Assembly (NCBI GenBank): GCA_963699525.1
Contig: CAVOUI010000005.1
Location: 357,772-421,771, forward strand
Length of the DNA stretch: 64,000 nucleotides
Source: SG8-41 sp963699525
GTDB lineage: Bacteria > Pseudomonadota > Gammaproteobacteria > Burkholderiales > SG8-41
Direction: 5' to 3'
Part shown: piece after piece, positions 19,061 through 27,332 of the stretch
Numbering within the stretch: position 1 is the stretch's first letter
Layout of the letters: every line of letters begins with the position of its first letter
The notes under the pieces: generated by a model
The model's input: only the letters and a program-made list of their open reading frames with translations
Database searches by the model: none
Told to the model about the DNA's origin: nothing
Translations under genes and position numbers: made by a program

Positions 19061-19594
19061 CTACCACACGCGGAGCTTGAGCTGGAGCACCACGGCGCCG
19101 TGAAGCTTGTCGTCGATCGTCGGCACGATGGTGAAATTGGCGCCGAGGCGCCTGCCCTCGATGGCGAGCAGCGGCAGCGGCGCGATGAACCAGCCGCCGT
19201 TGTTCACGCTCTGGTATCCGTCGAAGGCGCCGAGCGCGATGCCCGCGCTGACGTTAACGCCGTAAGGCCGCCAGTGGAGCGGCCGCCACAGATAGGCGCC
19301 ATAGTTGCTTCGGTCCCCGTCGCTGTTGAGGTAGTTGCCCGCCATCGCCGCGTGGTCGGGGGTGAACGCCACCTCCACGCCGAAGCCCCAGTTGGTTCCC
19401 CGCAAATCCTTGTCCTGCTGAAAATGCCAGGAAAGAAATCCGGCGTTGAGCCAGACCTGCGGCGACGACTCGCTATCCGCCGCACAGGCGCTCGACATTC
19501 CCGCCAGGAATCCCAAGATCAGGCACAGCGGGGTCGCGCGGCGCGCGCGGCTGTGCGCGTAGTCCACCGTGCAGTCGAGATCGCGAGCGGGCAT
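19061..19594 (-). CDS. Exported small beta-barrel protein, PagP-like
   Basis: About 177 residues from ATG 19594, with a leader ('PLCLILGFLAGMSSACA') and a mature part of alternating aromatic/polar strands: 'QVWLNAGFLSWHFQQ', 'NWGFGVEVAF', 'FIAPLPLLAIEGRRLGANFTIVPTI', ending 'VVLQLKLRVW' with a terminal aromatic residue as in outer-membrane proteins. The C-terminal third resembles PagP/lipid A palmitoyltransferase-like barrels, but I cannot confirm the catalytic residues. A small outer-membrane barrel is the safe call. Confidence 0.65.
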   Translation of the reverse strand: MPARDLDCTVDYAHSRARRATPLCLILGFLAGMSSACAADSESSPQVWLNAGFLSWHFQQDKDLRGTNWGFGVEVAFTPDHAAMAGNYLNSDGDRSNYGAYLWRPLHWRPYGVNVSAGIALGAFDGYQSVNNGGWFIAPLPLLAIEGRRLGANFTIVPTIDDKLHGAVVLQLKLRVW

Positions 19595-19682
19595 GGCGTG
19601 TGGTCCCAAAGGGGGGCAGTTTACTAAATCGTCCCTTCGAGGCGTAAACTAATCCGTGTCGTTTCGAGCAAGGAGGAGTGCC

Positions 19683-19847
19683 ATGTGCTTTGACTATCAC
19701 GAGCGTCTCGCCTGGATCCGCCGCGTGGAAGAGATGGAAAAAAAGCTGAAGGAAGCTGAGCTGGCCAAAGCGGAAGCGGCGAAAAGAAAAGCTGAAGGGA
19801 AGCAGGCAGCGCCGCAGCCCGGCACGAAGGAGCCGGTTCCAGCCTGA
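19683..19847 (+). CDS. Small coiled-coil protein
   Basis: A 54-residue product starting 'MCFDYHERLAWIRRVEEM' from ATG 19683, preceded by AGGAGG at 6 bases. Residues ~14-40 are a Lys/Glu/Ala heptad-like helix ('EEMEKKLKEAELAKAEAAKRK') followed by a Pro-rich tail. The strong ribosome-binding site and a terminator just downstream support a real gene. Function unknown. Confidence 0.7.
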   Translation: MCFDYHERLAWIRRVEEMEKKLKEAELAKAEAAKRKAEGKQAAPQPGTKEPVPA

Positions 19848-19869
19848 CGTAGCAGGATCCAGAGAGGAA

Positions 19870-19893
19870 CCCCGCGCGCGCGGGGTATTTTCT
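19870..19893 (+). terminator. Rho-independent terminator
   Basis: CCCCGCGCGCGCGGGG (19870-19885) is a self-complementary hairpin followed by TATTTTCTT. It lies 23 bp after the coiled-coil gene and before the next Bug gene. Confidence 0.75.
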
Positions 19894-19927
19894 TCCTGCG
19901 CAGGCTCGACATGATTGGAAGCGCGCG

Positions 19928-20894
19928 GTGTTCTTCGCGGCGTGCGTTGCCCTCGCGTGGATCGCGTCGGCGGCGGTCGCGCAGGAGAAGCCGGCCGACT
20001 ATCCGCGGAAGCCGGTGCGGATCGTGATCGGGATCGCGCCCGGCGGCGGCCTTGACACCATGTGTCGCCTCGGGGCCCAGAAGCTGAGCGAACGCTGGAG
20101 CAGGACCGTCATCGTCGACAACCGCCCGGGCGGTGGCACCGTCATCGGCATGGACATCGTGGCGCAGGCGCAGCCCGACGGCTATACGCTGCTGGGCGCC
20201 TCGGAGACGCTCATGCTGAACGGAGTGCTGAAGCGGGCGCAATACGACGTACGCAAGACATTCATCCCCATCGTGCAGCTCACCACCCAGCCCTACGTCC
20301 TGGTCGTCAACCCGGCGCTGCCGGCGAGATCCGTCGGAGAACTGATTGCCCTGGCGAAGGGCAAGCCGGGGGCTCTGAGCTACGGATCGCAGGGATTGGG
20401 CACCACCGGGCACGTCGGTTGGGAGCGCTTCAAGCTCATGGCCGGCGTGGAGATCCTGCACGTGCCGTACAAAGGAGCGGCGCCGGCGGTGATCGATACG
20501 ATCAGCGGGCAGGTCCAGATGACCTTCTCCAATACCGTCACCAGCGGCGCGCACATCAGGAGCGGCAAGCTGCGCGGACTCGCCATCACGAGCCTGCGGC
20601 GCGGGCAGGTTTTTCCCGAGATGCCGACGGTGTCGGAGGCGGGTGTGCCGGGCTTCGAGCTTTCCAACAGTTATGCTTACTACGCGCCTGCCGGGACGCC
20701 GCGGGGCATCGTGCGGGAGATCAATGCCATCGTGAGCCGTGGCATGAACTCGCCGGAGACCGTCAAGCTGCTAGCCGCGGACGGCTCGGAGCCGATCCCA
20801 GCCGCTACGCCCGCGGAGTTCAAGGCCCGGTTCGACCGGAACTACGCCGAGCTGGAGAAGGTGGTCCGCGGCGGCGGACATCCGGATCAATTAG
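19928..20894 (+). CDS. Bug-family TTT substrate-binding protein with 3' frameshift
   Basis: Bug hallmarks are complete: signal peptide ending 'AVAQ', 'YPRKPVRIVIGIAPGGGLDT', 'PDGYTLLGASETL', 'GHVGWERFKLM', 'VPYKGAAPAVIDTISGQ'. Near 20875, in a GGCGGCGG tract, the frame slips. Dropping one G gives a normal C-terminus '...KVVRAADIRIN' with stop 20892-20894 and 321 residues; as read, the frame runs on through a repeat into the next gene. The start is also unsure: GTG 19928 gives a leader with no positive n-region, and ATG 19911 is in another frame by one base. Confidence 0.82.
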
Positions 20895-20914
20895 AATTTC
20901 ACCCCCATCCCCGG

Positions 20915-20937
20915 CCTTCCCCCGTCAAGGGGGAAGG
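20915..20937. repeat. C-rich hairpin element
   Basis: CCTTCCCCC / GGGGGAAGG arms around a 5-base loop, preceded by ACCCCCATCC. A near-identical element sits at 34928-34950, also just after a coding region. Such hairpins are dispersed in betaproteobacterial genomes and may stabilise or terminate transcripts. Confidence 0.75.
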
Positions 20938-20960
20938 GGAACAGAAACGAGGAGCATCCC

Positions 20961-21884
20961 ATGGCGCTCAAGAAGACCCGGATCGAGGTCAATAACGCGG
21001 TTTTTTCCCTGCCCTACCACGTGGCGAAGGAGGAGGGCTACTTCGCAGAGGAAGGCTATGACGTGGAGCTGGTTCCCGCCGGCTCGGGCCGGGACCGGGA
21101 CAAGGAAGTGCCCGACAAGCCGATCGAGGATCACCGGATGGTGAAGTCCTACGGCTGGCACGAGGGTATCGAGAAGGGCGAGTTCTGCATGTACCGCGCC
21201 TGCGAGTGGGGGCAGATCCGCCGCACTCAGGACAGCGCGCGCAACGTCAAGGTGATCAGCAAGCGCGCCGCGGTCGCGACGCAGGCGATCGTCGTGCGCG
21301 CCGACTCGCCCTACAACGTCCCGCAGGACCTGCGCGGAAAGACCGTTGCGGTCAACTTCCACGCCGGCTCGCACTACATCACGCTGTCCATGCTCGGCGG
21401 CGCGATGCTCGGGAAGAGCGAAGTGCGCGCCGTGCACGTCGGCGGCCCGAAGCAGCGCCTGCGCTTCCTGGAGGAAGGCAAGGTCGAGGCGGCCGCGGTC
21501 ATGGAGCCCTGGATCACGGTTGCATCGAAGAAGGGATTGAAGATCATCTGCGAGGCGTTCTACGAAGGGGCGGAAGTGGCGACGCCCGATGTCGATCCGG
21601 AGATGTACGCCGCGATCAACCGCGCGATCCTGAAGGCGGTGAAGAGAATCAACCAGAACATCCGGCCCTACCTCAAGTACATGATCCGCGAGGTGCCGGC
21701 GGACGTCATGAAGCTGGCCGAGGACGATTTCTATCTTCCCCGCTTCCGCTACGTCGCCCCGCGCCCCTACACGCGCGAGGAGTACGAGCACCTGCACGAG
21801 TGGATGACCGACTGGGGACTGCTGAAACCGGAAAGCGGTTACGACAGCATCGTCAACGCCCAGCTCACGGCCACCGCGCGCTGA
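20961..21884 (+). CDS. NMT1/THI5-like ABC substrate-binding protein, leaderless
   Basis: This 307-residue protein starts 'MALKKTRIEVNNAVFSLPYHVAKEEGYFAEEG', the opening of an SsuA/NMT1-type binding lobe with no signal peptide. Inner motifs are 'DLRGKTVAVNFHAGSHYITL', 'GGPKQRLRFLEEGKVEAAAVMEPW' and a helical C-terminus. Relatives bind sulfonates, pyrimidines or phthalate-type ligands; a cytoplasmic location is implied unless the leader was lost. It follows the Bug gene across a hairpin repeat, and the two may be co-transcribed. Confidence 0.8.
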   Translation: MALKKTRIEVNNAVFSLPYHVAKEEGYFAEEGYDVELVPAGSGRDRDKEVPDKPIEDHRMVKSYGWHEGIEKGEFCMYRACEWGQIRRTQDSARNVKVISKRAAVATQAIVVRADSPYNVPQDLRGKTVAVNFHAGSHYITLSMLGGAMLGKSEVRAVHVGGPKQRLRFLEEGKVEAAAVMEPWITVASKKGLKIICEAFYEGAEVATPDVDPEMYAAINRAILKAVKRINQNIRPYLKYMIREVPADVMKLAEDDFYLPRFRYVAPRPYTREEYEHLHEWMTDWGLLKPESGYDSIVNAQLTATAR

Positions 21885-21890
21885 CCAAGC

Positions 21891-21915
21891 GTCATTCCCG
21901 CGAAGGCGGGAATCC
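21891..21915. repeat. ATTCCCGC-type hairpin repeat, likely bidirectional terminator
   Basis: ATTCCCGC (21894-21901) pairs with GCGGGAAT (21906-21913) around GAAG. It lies between two convergent genes, seven bases after one stop and three before the other. The sequence is the common 'ATTCCCGC.AAG.GCGGGAAT' repeat of beta- and gammaproteobacteria (dRS3-like in Neisseria). Confidence 0.75.
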
Positions 21916-21917
21916 GG

Positions 21918-22937
21918 TTAACCGGCGCGACGCCTGAATTTCTGGAAGGCGTGCGGCGTAAGCGGCGCCATGCGCTTGACCGCGCCGCACTGCACCACGA
22001 CCTCGCCGACGTAGAGATCGCCCCTGCGGTCCGCCCAGATGCCGTGGGGCGCGATGAAGTTTCCAGGCAGGATCGGGTTCTCGCCGCCGATCTGGGAAAC
22101 AATGCTCGCATCGGGCTCGCACACCGTGACGCGCGCGATGGGCGAGTGGCCCTCGGGAGGATAGATCATCGTCTGGTCGTGGCCGGGCATCGGACCTTCC
22201 GCGCGCTTGTGCATGTAATTGAGGAAGCCGCCCTCGGCGATGTGCAGCCGGTCCTGGTCGTCGATGAAGATGTCGTAGGGCCGGTTGAGGAAGTTCCACT
22301 CTCGCAGGTATTCGCCCTTGGGATTGAAGACCTGAATCCTTGAGTTTTCCCGGTCGGCGACGTACACCAGCCCAGCGCTGTCCACTCCGATCCCGTGGGG
22401 CAGGATGAACTGGCCCGGCCCGCGCCCCGGCTCGCCCCAGGAGAAGAGCAGCTTCCCCTCCGCGGAAAACTTGTGGACGCGGGCATTGCCGTAGCCGTCG
22501 GCGATATACATGTCCCCGTCAGGCAGCACGGCGACGTTGGTCACGCGGTGAAACGGCCCGGCGGCGCGCAGCACCGGGCTCACTCCGATCTTGTAGCCGG
22601 TATCCGCCGCCTTGCCCGATTGCCCCAGCGTCATCAGCTTCCTGCCGTCGGGCGTGAACTTGTGGACGGTGTGGTCCTTGTCGTCGGCGAGCCACAGGTG
22701 GTCGGTGCGGTCGATGAAGATGCCGTGGGGGTTCTTGAACAGTCCTTCGCCCCAGGCGTTGAGGAAGCGGCCCTCCTTGTCGAACACGATCACGGGGTGC
22801 GCACCGCGGTTGAATACGTACACGCGGTCGCTGGAATCGCAGGCAACCCCCGCGACCTCGACATAGCTCCAGCCTTCGGGCAGCCGGTCCCACCCTTCCA
22901 GCACTTCGTACTCGATGCGGTATTTGCCCAGTGCCAT
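21918..22937 (-). CDS. NHL-repeat six-bladed propeller protein (peptidyl-alpha-hydroxyglycine amidating lyase-like)
   Basis: The protein of 339 residues from ATG 22937 (GGAGG upstream) has no leader and consists of NHL repeats: 'VAGVACDSSDRVYVFNRGAHPVIVFD', 'PHGIFIDRTDHLWLADDKDHTVHKF', 'TNVAVLPDGDMYIADGYGNARVHKF', 'PHGIGVDSAGLVYVADRENSRIQVF', 'PHGIWADRRGDLYVGEV'. The layout matches the lyase-like propellers often encoded near amidohydrolase and Bug clusters. It may act on small hydroxylated adducts or as a scaffold; neither is proven. Confidence 0.85.
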   Translation of the reverse strand: MALGKYRIEYEVLEGWDRLPEGWSYVEVAGVACDSSDRVYVFNRGAHPVIVFDKEGRFLNAWGEGLFKNPHGIFIDRTDHLWLADDKDHTVHKFTPDGRKLMTLGQSGKAADTGYKIGVSPVLRAAGPFHRVTNVAVLPDGDMYIADGYGNARVHKFSAEGKLLFSWGEPGRGPGQFILPHGIGVDSAGLVYVADRENSRIQVFNPKGEYLREWNFLNRPYDIFIDDQDRLHIAEGGFLNYMHKRAEGPMPGHDQTMIYPPEGHSPIARVTVCEPDASIVSQIGGENPILPGNFIAPHGIWADRRGDLYVGEVVVQCGAVKRMAPLTPHAFQKFRRRAG

Positions 22938-22951
22938 CCTTGCGCCTCCGA

Positions 22952-23653
22952 TCAGAACTTCTCGACCCACGGCCGCAGCTCGATCTCCCAGGTCCACGCG
23001 CTGCGCGGCTGGCGCAGCACGTGAAGGTAATTGGCGGCGATCGCGTCGGGGTCGAGCAGCGCATCGGGCGCGTCCGAGGGCGCGGCGCGTCCCGGGCGCG
23101 CGATGCCGCCGTCGATGACGAAGTGGGCGACATGAATGCCCTGCGGCGCAAGCTCGCGCGCCATGCTCTGGGCGAGGCCGCGCAGGGCGAACTTGCCCAT
23201 GGCGAACGGCGCCGACTGCGGATAGCCCTTCACGCTCGCGGAGGCGCCGGTGAAGAGGATCGCGCCGCGCTTATTCGGCAGCATGCGCCGGGCCGCTTCC
23301 TGCGCCACGAGGAAGCCGCCGAACGCGGTCACGGCCAGCGTCCGCTCGACCTCCGCAGGAACGAGCTCGAGGAGCGGCCCGCGCGCGCGGGCGCTGGCGT
23401 TGTAGACGACGACGTCCGGCGCCCCGATCGCCGCGGCCACTTCGGCAAAGAGACGCTGCACCTGGTCGAGGCGGACGGCGTCGCACGCGAAAGCGCGCGC
23501 GCCGGTCTCCGCGCACAGCGCGGCGAGCTTCCCGGGCGTGCGCGACGCGAGCGCGACTTTCATGCCCTCCCGCGAGAACAGGCGGGCGAGGGCGGCGCTC
23601 AAGCCGGCGCCGGCGCCGACGATCAGCGCGCTCTCGTAGCGTGTCGCATCCAT
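22952..23653 (-). CDS. SDR-family protein with Phe replacing the catalytic Tyr
   Basis: A 233-residue short-chain dehydrogenase/reductase fold: 'SALIVGAGAGLSAALARLF' nucleotide loop, 'VVYNASARARGPLLEL' in place of NNAG, and Ser138/Ser140 in 'FTGASASVKG'. The YxxxK position reads Phe150-Ala-Met-Gly-Lys154 ('SAPFAMGKFAL'). Without the Tyr hydroxyl, classical hydride-transfer chemistry is doubtful. The C-terminus 'SAWTWEIELRPWVEKF' is typical of one SDR subgroup. It is co-directional with the NHL gene 14 bp downstream. Confidence 0.82.
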   Translation of the reverse strand: MDATRYESALIVGAGAGLSAALARLFSREGMKVALASRTPGKLAALCAETGARAFACDAVRLDQVQRLFAEVAAAIGAPDVVVYNASARARGPLLELVPAEVERTLAVTAFGGFLVAQEAARRMLPNKRGAILFTGASASVKGYPQSAPFAMGKFALRGLAQSMARELAPQGIHVAHFVIDGGIARPGRAAPSDAPDALLDPDAIAANYLHVLRQPRSAWTWEIELRPWVEKF

Positions 23654-23716
23654 GGCAGGTTTGGCGAGTGACTTCCGTGAGAGGTGGGCGAGGAAATACT
23701 ATGATATACAGAACGC

Positions 23717-24496
23717 ATGACTTCCAGAGTCCGCAATCTGGTCAAGGCGCCGCTGCGGGAGCGGGTGAGCGCGGAGGAGTGGGATACGCGCGTCGACCTC
23801 GCGGCGTGCTACCGCCTGGCGGCGCATTTCCGCATGACCGACCTCATCTACACGCACATCTCGGCGCGCGTGCCCGGTCCGAATCACCATTTCCTGATCA
23901 ACGCCTTCGGCCAGCTGTGGGACGAGATTTCCGCCTCGACGCTCGTCAAGGTCACGCTCGAGGGAGAAGTCGTCGAGGACCCGACCGGCTTCGGGTTCAA
24001 CCGCGCCGGCTACGTGATTCACAGCGCGGTGCACCGGGCGCGGCCCGACGTCGCGTGCGTGATGCACACGCACACGCAGGCCGGGATCGCGGTCTCGGCG
24101 CAGGAGGAGGGGCTGCTGCCGATCTCCCAGCACGCGATGCGCTTCTGGAACGGCATCGCCTACCACGACTACGAGGGGCTCGCGCTCGAGCTCGACGAGC
24201 AGGCGCGGCTCGTGCGCGATCTGGGCGACCGGAAAGCCATGATCCTGCGCAATCACGGGCTGCTGGTTTGCGGCGCCTCCATTCCCGAGACTTTCGACCT
24301 CATGTACTACCTCGAGCGCGCGTGCCAGACGCAGATCGCCGCGCTGGCTGGGGGCGCGAAGCTGCGTATTCCGTCAGCGGGCGTGGCGGAGAAGACCGCC
24401 GCGCAGTTCAAGGCGCTGCCCTACAAGGCCAGGCGGCCGGAGTGGAAGGCGCTGCTCCGGATGCTGGACAAGTCGGACGGTTCGTACAAGGACTGA
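23717..24496 (+). CDS. Class II aldolase/adducin family protein
   Basis: The 259-residue product carries the class II aldolase pattern: 'LIYTHISARVPG', 'INAFGQLWDEI', 'VHRARPDVACVMHTHTQAGIAVSAQ' with zinc-binding HTH, 'ISQHAMRFWNG' and 'MILRNHGLLVCG' with the third His. It would cleave or decarboxylate a hydroxy-acid or sugar-phosphate substrate with Zn2+. It is divergent from the SDR/NHL pair. Substrate unknown. Confidence 0.88.
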   Translation: MTSRVRNLVKAPLRERVSAEEWDTRVDLAACYRLAAHFRMTDLIYTHISARVPGPNHHFLINAFGQLWDEISASTLVKVTLEGEVVEDPTGFGFNRAGYVIHSAVHRARPDVACVMHTHTQAGIAVSAQEEGLLPISQHAMRFWNGIAYHDYEGLALELDEQARLVRDLGDRKAMILRNHGLLVCGASIPETFDLMYYLERACQTQIAALAGGAKLRIPSAGVAEKTAAQFKALPYKARRPEWKALLRMLDKSDGSYKD

Positions 24497-24593
24497 CACG
24501 CTGAGGAATTAGCGCACGATAGCCCGTTGTCCGCCGCTTTCCTCCCATGAATATGGGATAGCGGAGGCGCTTCCGGTGCGCGACGATGGCGCC

Positions 24594-25196
24594 ATGATGA
24601 AGGCAACAAGATTGCTCGCGGCGGGTCTTCTGGTGCTGTGCGGCCTGATCGCGGCCTCCCCGGCTCTGGCGCAACCCGGCATCTACATCGGGGCCAGCGC
24701 GGGCAGCAGCAGCTTCGAGAACGACATCGCCACCGGGCTCATCACCTCGGGCACGGTTGATACCAACAGCTCGGGCTTCAAGCTCTACGCGGGATACCAA
24801 CTCAGCGACTACTTCGGCGCGGAGCTTGCCTACGTCGACCTCGGCAACGCCGGCTACAGCGGATCCTACTTCGGGGTCCCTGTGACCGGGGGCAAGGTCG
24901 AAGTCTGGGGCCTCAACATGTCCTTGGTCGGCACGCTGCCGCTGAATTCGACATTCGCACTTTTCGGCAAGGTCGGCCTGTTCGCGTGGGAAGCCAAGTC
25001 GAAAGACACGACCGGGGGCGTGCCGTTTTCGGATGTCGTGAGCGGCGGGGATTTTTCCTGGGGCGCGGGTCTGAGCGTCCGCTTCACGAAGAGCCTCAGC
25101 GCGCGCGTCGAATGGGAGCGGTTCGGCCTGACGGGATACGATTTCGACCTGGGCAACGCCAGCCTGCTGTCGTTCGGCATGGCCTACAAGTTCTGA
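24594..25196 (+). CDS. Outer-membrane beta-barrel protein (OmpA/OmpW-like)
   Basis: About 200 residues starting 'MMKATRLLAAGLLVLCGLIAASPALAQ', a clear Sec leader. The mature protein has the eight-stranded barrel pattern: 'GIYIGASAGSSSFEND', 'GFKLYAGYQLSDYFGAELAYVDLG', 'FALFGKVGLFAWEAK', 'FSWGAGLSVRFTKSLSARVEWERFG', ending 'SFGMAYKF' with the C-terminal Phe required for BAM. It is monocistronic and convergent, with no gap, with the next gene. Confidence 0.88.
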   Translation: MMKATRLLAAGLLVLCGLIAASPALAQPGIYIGASAGSSSFENDIATGLITSGTVDTNSSGFKLYAGYQLSDYFGAELAYVDLGNAGYSGSYFGVPVTGGKVEVWGLNMSLVGTLPLNSTFALFGKVGLFAWEAKSKDTTGGVPFSDVVSGGDFSWGAGLSVRFTKSLSARVEWERFGLTGYDFDLGNASLLSFGMAYKF

Positions 25197-26249
25197 TTAC
25201 CGCTTCTTCCTTCGCGCCGGCCTGCGCGCTTTCTCTTGCTCCTCCGGCAGGCGCAAGAGCTTCAACGCGTTACCGGAGTAGATCTTGCGTCTGACCGCGG
25301 CGGAGAGCTTCAGCTTCTCGATCGAGCGGATGCCTTCGCGGATGTACATCGGCCCGCCTTCCGGGTCGAACGGACAGTCGCTTGCGAACACGACCCGGTC
25401 CGCGCCGAAGAAATCGAGGCCGCAGCGCAGCGCGGAAGCCGATCCCCCGAGCACCGTGTCGCCGACGAACATCCTGAAGTACTCGATCGGCTTCTTCGCC
25501 ATGCGCGCGAGCAGCTCCTCGTAGTTCTCGTCGGCGGTGCGGCTGCCAAGCTGCGCCCATAGCGTCTCCGCGCGCCCGGCGAAGTAGGGGATCATGCCGC
25601 CGCAGTGATGGGTGATGATGCGCAGGCCAGGCAGGCGGTCGAAGAGGCCGGAGAACACAATCCGCGCCATCGCGACGCTCGATTCGAACGGCCAGCCGAG
25701 CACCTGCCAGATCTCGTACTTCGATTTCTGCTCGTTGACGTAATCGGCGCGGGTCGCGGGGCGCGCCGGATGCATCCAGACCGGCAGGTCATGGTGCTTC
25801 GTGATGCGCTCGAATACCGGGAAGAACTCCGGCTCGTCGAGCGGGCGGCCGTTGACGCTGGTGAGCACCTGCACGCCGCGCGCGCCGAGCTTGACGATGG
25901 CGCGGTCCATCTCCTCCAGCGCGGCCGGCACGTTGTTCATGGGGAGCGAGGCGACGAAGGCGGGGAATTTCCGCGGCCAGCGCGCGCACATCGCCGCCAT
26001 GTCGTCGTTGGCGATGCGCGCGAGCTCGGGAGACAGATCCGGCCCGCCCACGAGCTCCGGCGCCGGCAGGGACAGCGTCAGCACCTGGCGCACGTCGGGC
26101 CACTGGTCGAGCATCGCGACGCGCGCCTCGATGTCCCACAGCATGCGCAGGCTGCCCATGCGCTTGATGATCCCCGGGTCCTTGAAGTGGACCTTCATCA
26201 TCTCCAGGTAGCGCAGGGACATGACGTGATTGAAAATGTCGATCTTCAT
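25197..26249 (-). CDS. Amidohydrolase-2 (ACMSD-like) family protein
   Basis: A 350-residue TIM-barrel amidohydrolase starting at 'MKIDIFNHVMSLRYLEMM'. The first metal motif is FxH instead of HxH, a known variant of this subfamily. His in 'LRIITHHCGGMIPYFAGR' and Asp in 'VVFASDCPFDPEGG' complete the site. Relatives are decarboxylases or hydrolases of small acids (ACMSD, isoorotate or gamma-resorcylate type). A Lys/Arg-rich tail ends the protein. It lies 5' of, and probably is expressed with, the Bug genes that follow on the same strand. Confidence 0.85.
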   Translation of the reverse strand: MKIDIFNHVMSLRYLEMMKVHFKDPGIIKRMGSLRMLWDIEARVAMLDQWPDVRQVLTLSLPAPELVGGPDLSPELARIANDDMAAMCARWPRKFPAFVASLPMNNVPAALEEMDRAIVKLGARGVQVLTSVNGRPLDEPEFFPVFERITKHHDLPVWMHPARPATRADYVNEQKSKYEIWQVLGWPFESSVAMARIVFSGLFDRLPGLRIITHHCGGMIPYFAGRAETLWAQLGSRTADENYEELLARMAKKPIEYFRMFVGDTVLGGSASALRCGLDFFGADRVVFASDCPFDPEGGPMYIREGIRSIEKLKLSAAVRRKIYSGNALKLLRLPEEQEKARRPARRKKR

Positions 26250-26269
26250 GGGGCGCCCGCCTCGCGGCG

Positions 26270-27241
26270 TCACTCCGGCTTGATGCCGACATCGTGCACG
26301 GTCTTCATCCAGCGCTCGCGCTCGGACGCCAGGAATTTCGCGATCGTTGCCGGCGTTCCGGCGCCCTCGGTAACCTGGCCCATTTCACGCAAGCGGCTGA
26401 TGACGTCGGGATCGGCCACGACCCGGTCGACGTCGCGGTTGACGCGCTGTGCGACCTTGGCCGGCACGCCGGTCGGCGCGAGCAGCACGTACCAGCCGAC
26501 GTAGACGAAGCCCGGGAAGGTTTCGGCGAGCGTGGGGACCAGCTCCAGGCCGGGCACGCGCTTCCCTGCGGTGACCGCGAGCGCGCGCAGGTCGCCGCGC
26601 TTGAGGTAGGGCGTGATCGCGGCGGAGCTCACGAGGACAACCTGCGTCCTGCCCCCGACGGTGTCGGTGATCGCTGGCGGCGGGGCGACGTACGGCACCG
26701 AAAGAAGCTTCATACCCGCGGTGAGGTTGAGCATCTGGCCCATCATGCCGCTGAAGGTGCGCGGGCCCTCGTTCGCGAGCGCGAGCTTCCCCGGCTGCGC
26801 CTTGTCGAGCGCGATCAGCTCGGCGAGCGATTTCGCGGGCACGGCCGCGTTGACCGCCAGCACGAACGGACTCAGCGCGATCATCGCCACCGGCGCGAAG
26901 TCCTTCTGCGGATCGTAGGGGAGCGACTTGAAGGTGAACGGATTCATCACGATCGCAGCCGTCGTCGCGAAGAAGTAGTTGTGGCCGTCCGGCGTCGTGC
27001 GTGCTGCGAGCTGGGCGCCGATGATGTTCTGCCCGCCCGGCCGGTTCTCCACGATGACCTGCTGGCCCCATGCGCGCGAGAGGCGGTCGGCGACGATGCG
27101 CGCTGTGATGTCGGGGGATGAGCCTGCGCCCTGGGACAGGATGAAGCGGACCGGTCGCGTGGGCCAGGTCTCGGCAGCGGCGGCCGCTCCCGCCGTCCCG
27201 ATCAGCGTCACCAAAATGAGTGTCTTCAACAGCGCGCGCAT
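26270..27241 (-). CDS. Bug-family TTT substrate-binding protein
   Basis: A complete Bug protein of 323 residues from ATG 27241, chosen for GGGAGA four bases upstream. The leader ends near 'AGAAAAAETWP'. Motifs: 'ILSQGAGSSPDITARIVADRL', 'VENRPGGQNIIGAQLAART', 'MMGQMLNLTAGMKLLSVPY', 'MGQVTEGAGTPATIAKF'. It is a close paralogue of the next gene; both have 'SQ.AG..PDI' rather than 'PFAPGG' in loop 1, so they may share a ligand type. The two are separated by an inverted repeat. Confidence 0.92.
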   Translation of the reverse strand: MRALLKTLILVTLIGTAGAAAAAETWPTRPVRFILSQGAGSSPDITARIVADRLSRAWGQQVIVENRPGGQNIIGAQLAARTTPDGHNYFFATTAAIVMNPFTFKSLPYDPQKDFAPVAMIALSPFVLAVNAAVPAKSLAELIALDKAQPGKLALANEGPRTFSGMMGQMLNLTAGMKLLSVPYVAPPPAITDTVGGRTQVVLVSSAAITPYLKRGDLRALAVTAGKRVPGLELVPTLAETFPGFVYVGWYVLLAPTGVPAKVAQRVNRDVDRVVADPDVISRLREMGQVTEGAGTPATIAKFLASERERWMKTVHDVGIKPE

Positions 27242-27267
27242 ATCGTCTCCCATGATTGTCCAATCCG

Positions 27268-27332
27268 AAAGGTGTCAGGAACCTTTTCCGGATTTCATTC
27301 CAGTATGGGCGGAAAAGGTTCCTGACACCTTT
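27268..27332. repeat. Perfect 23-bp inverted repeat (GGTGTCAGGAACC family), second copy
   Basis: Arms 27268-27290 and 27310-27332 are exact reverse complements with a 19-base loop. The core GGTGTCAGGAACCTTTT is identical to that of the element at 12823-12871, but the loop differs. It lies between two paralogous Bug genes and abuts the stop codon of the upstream one. Confidence 0.88.
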
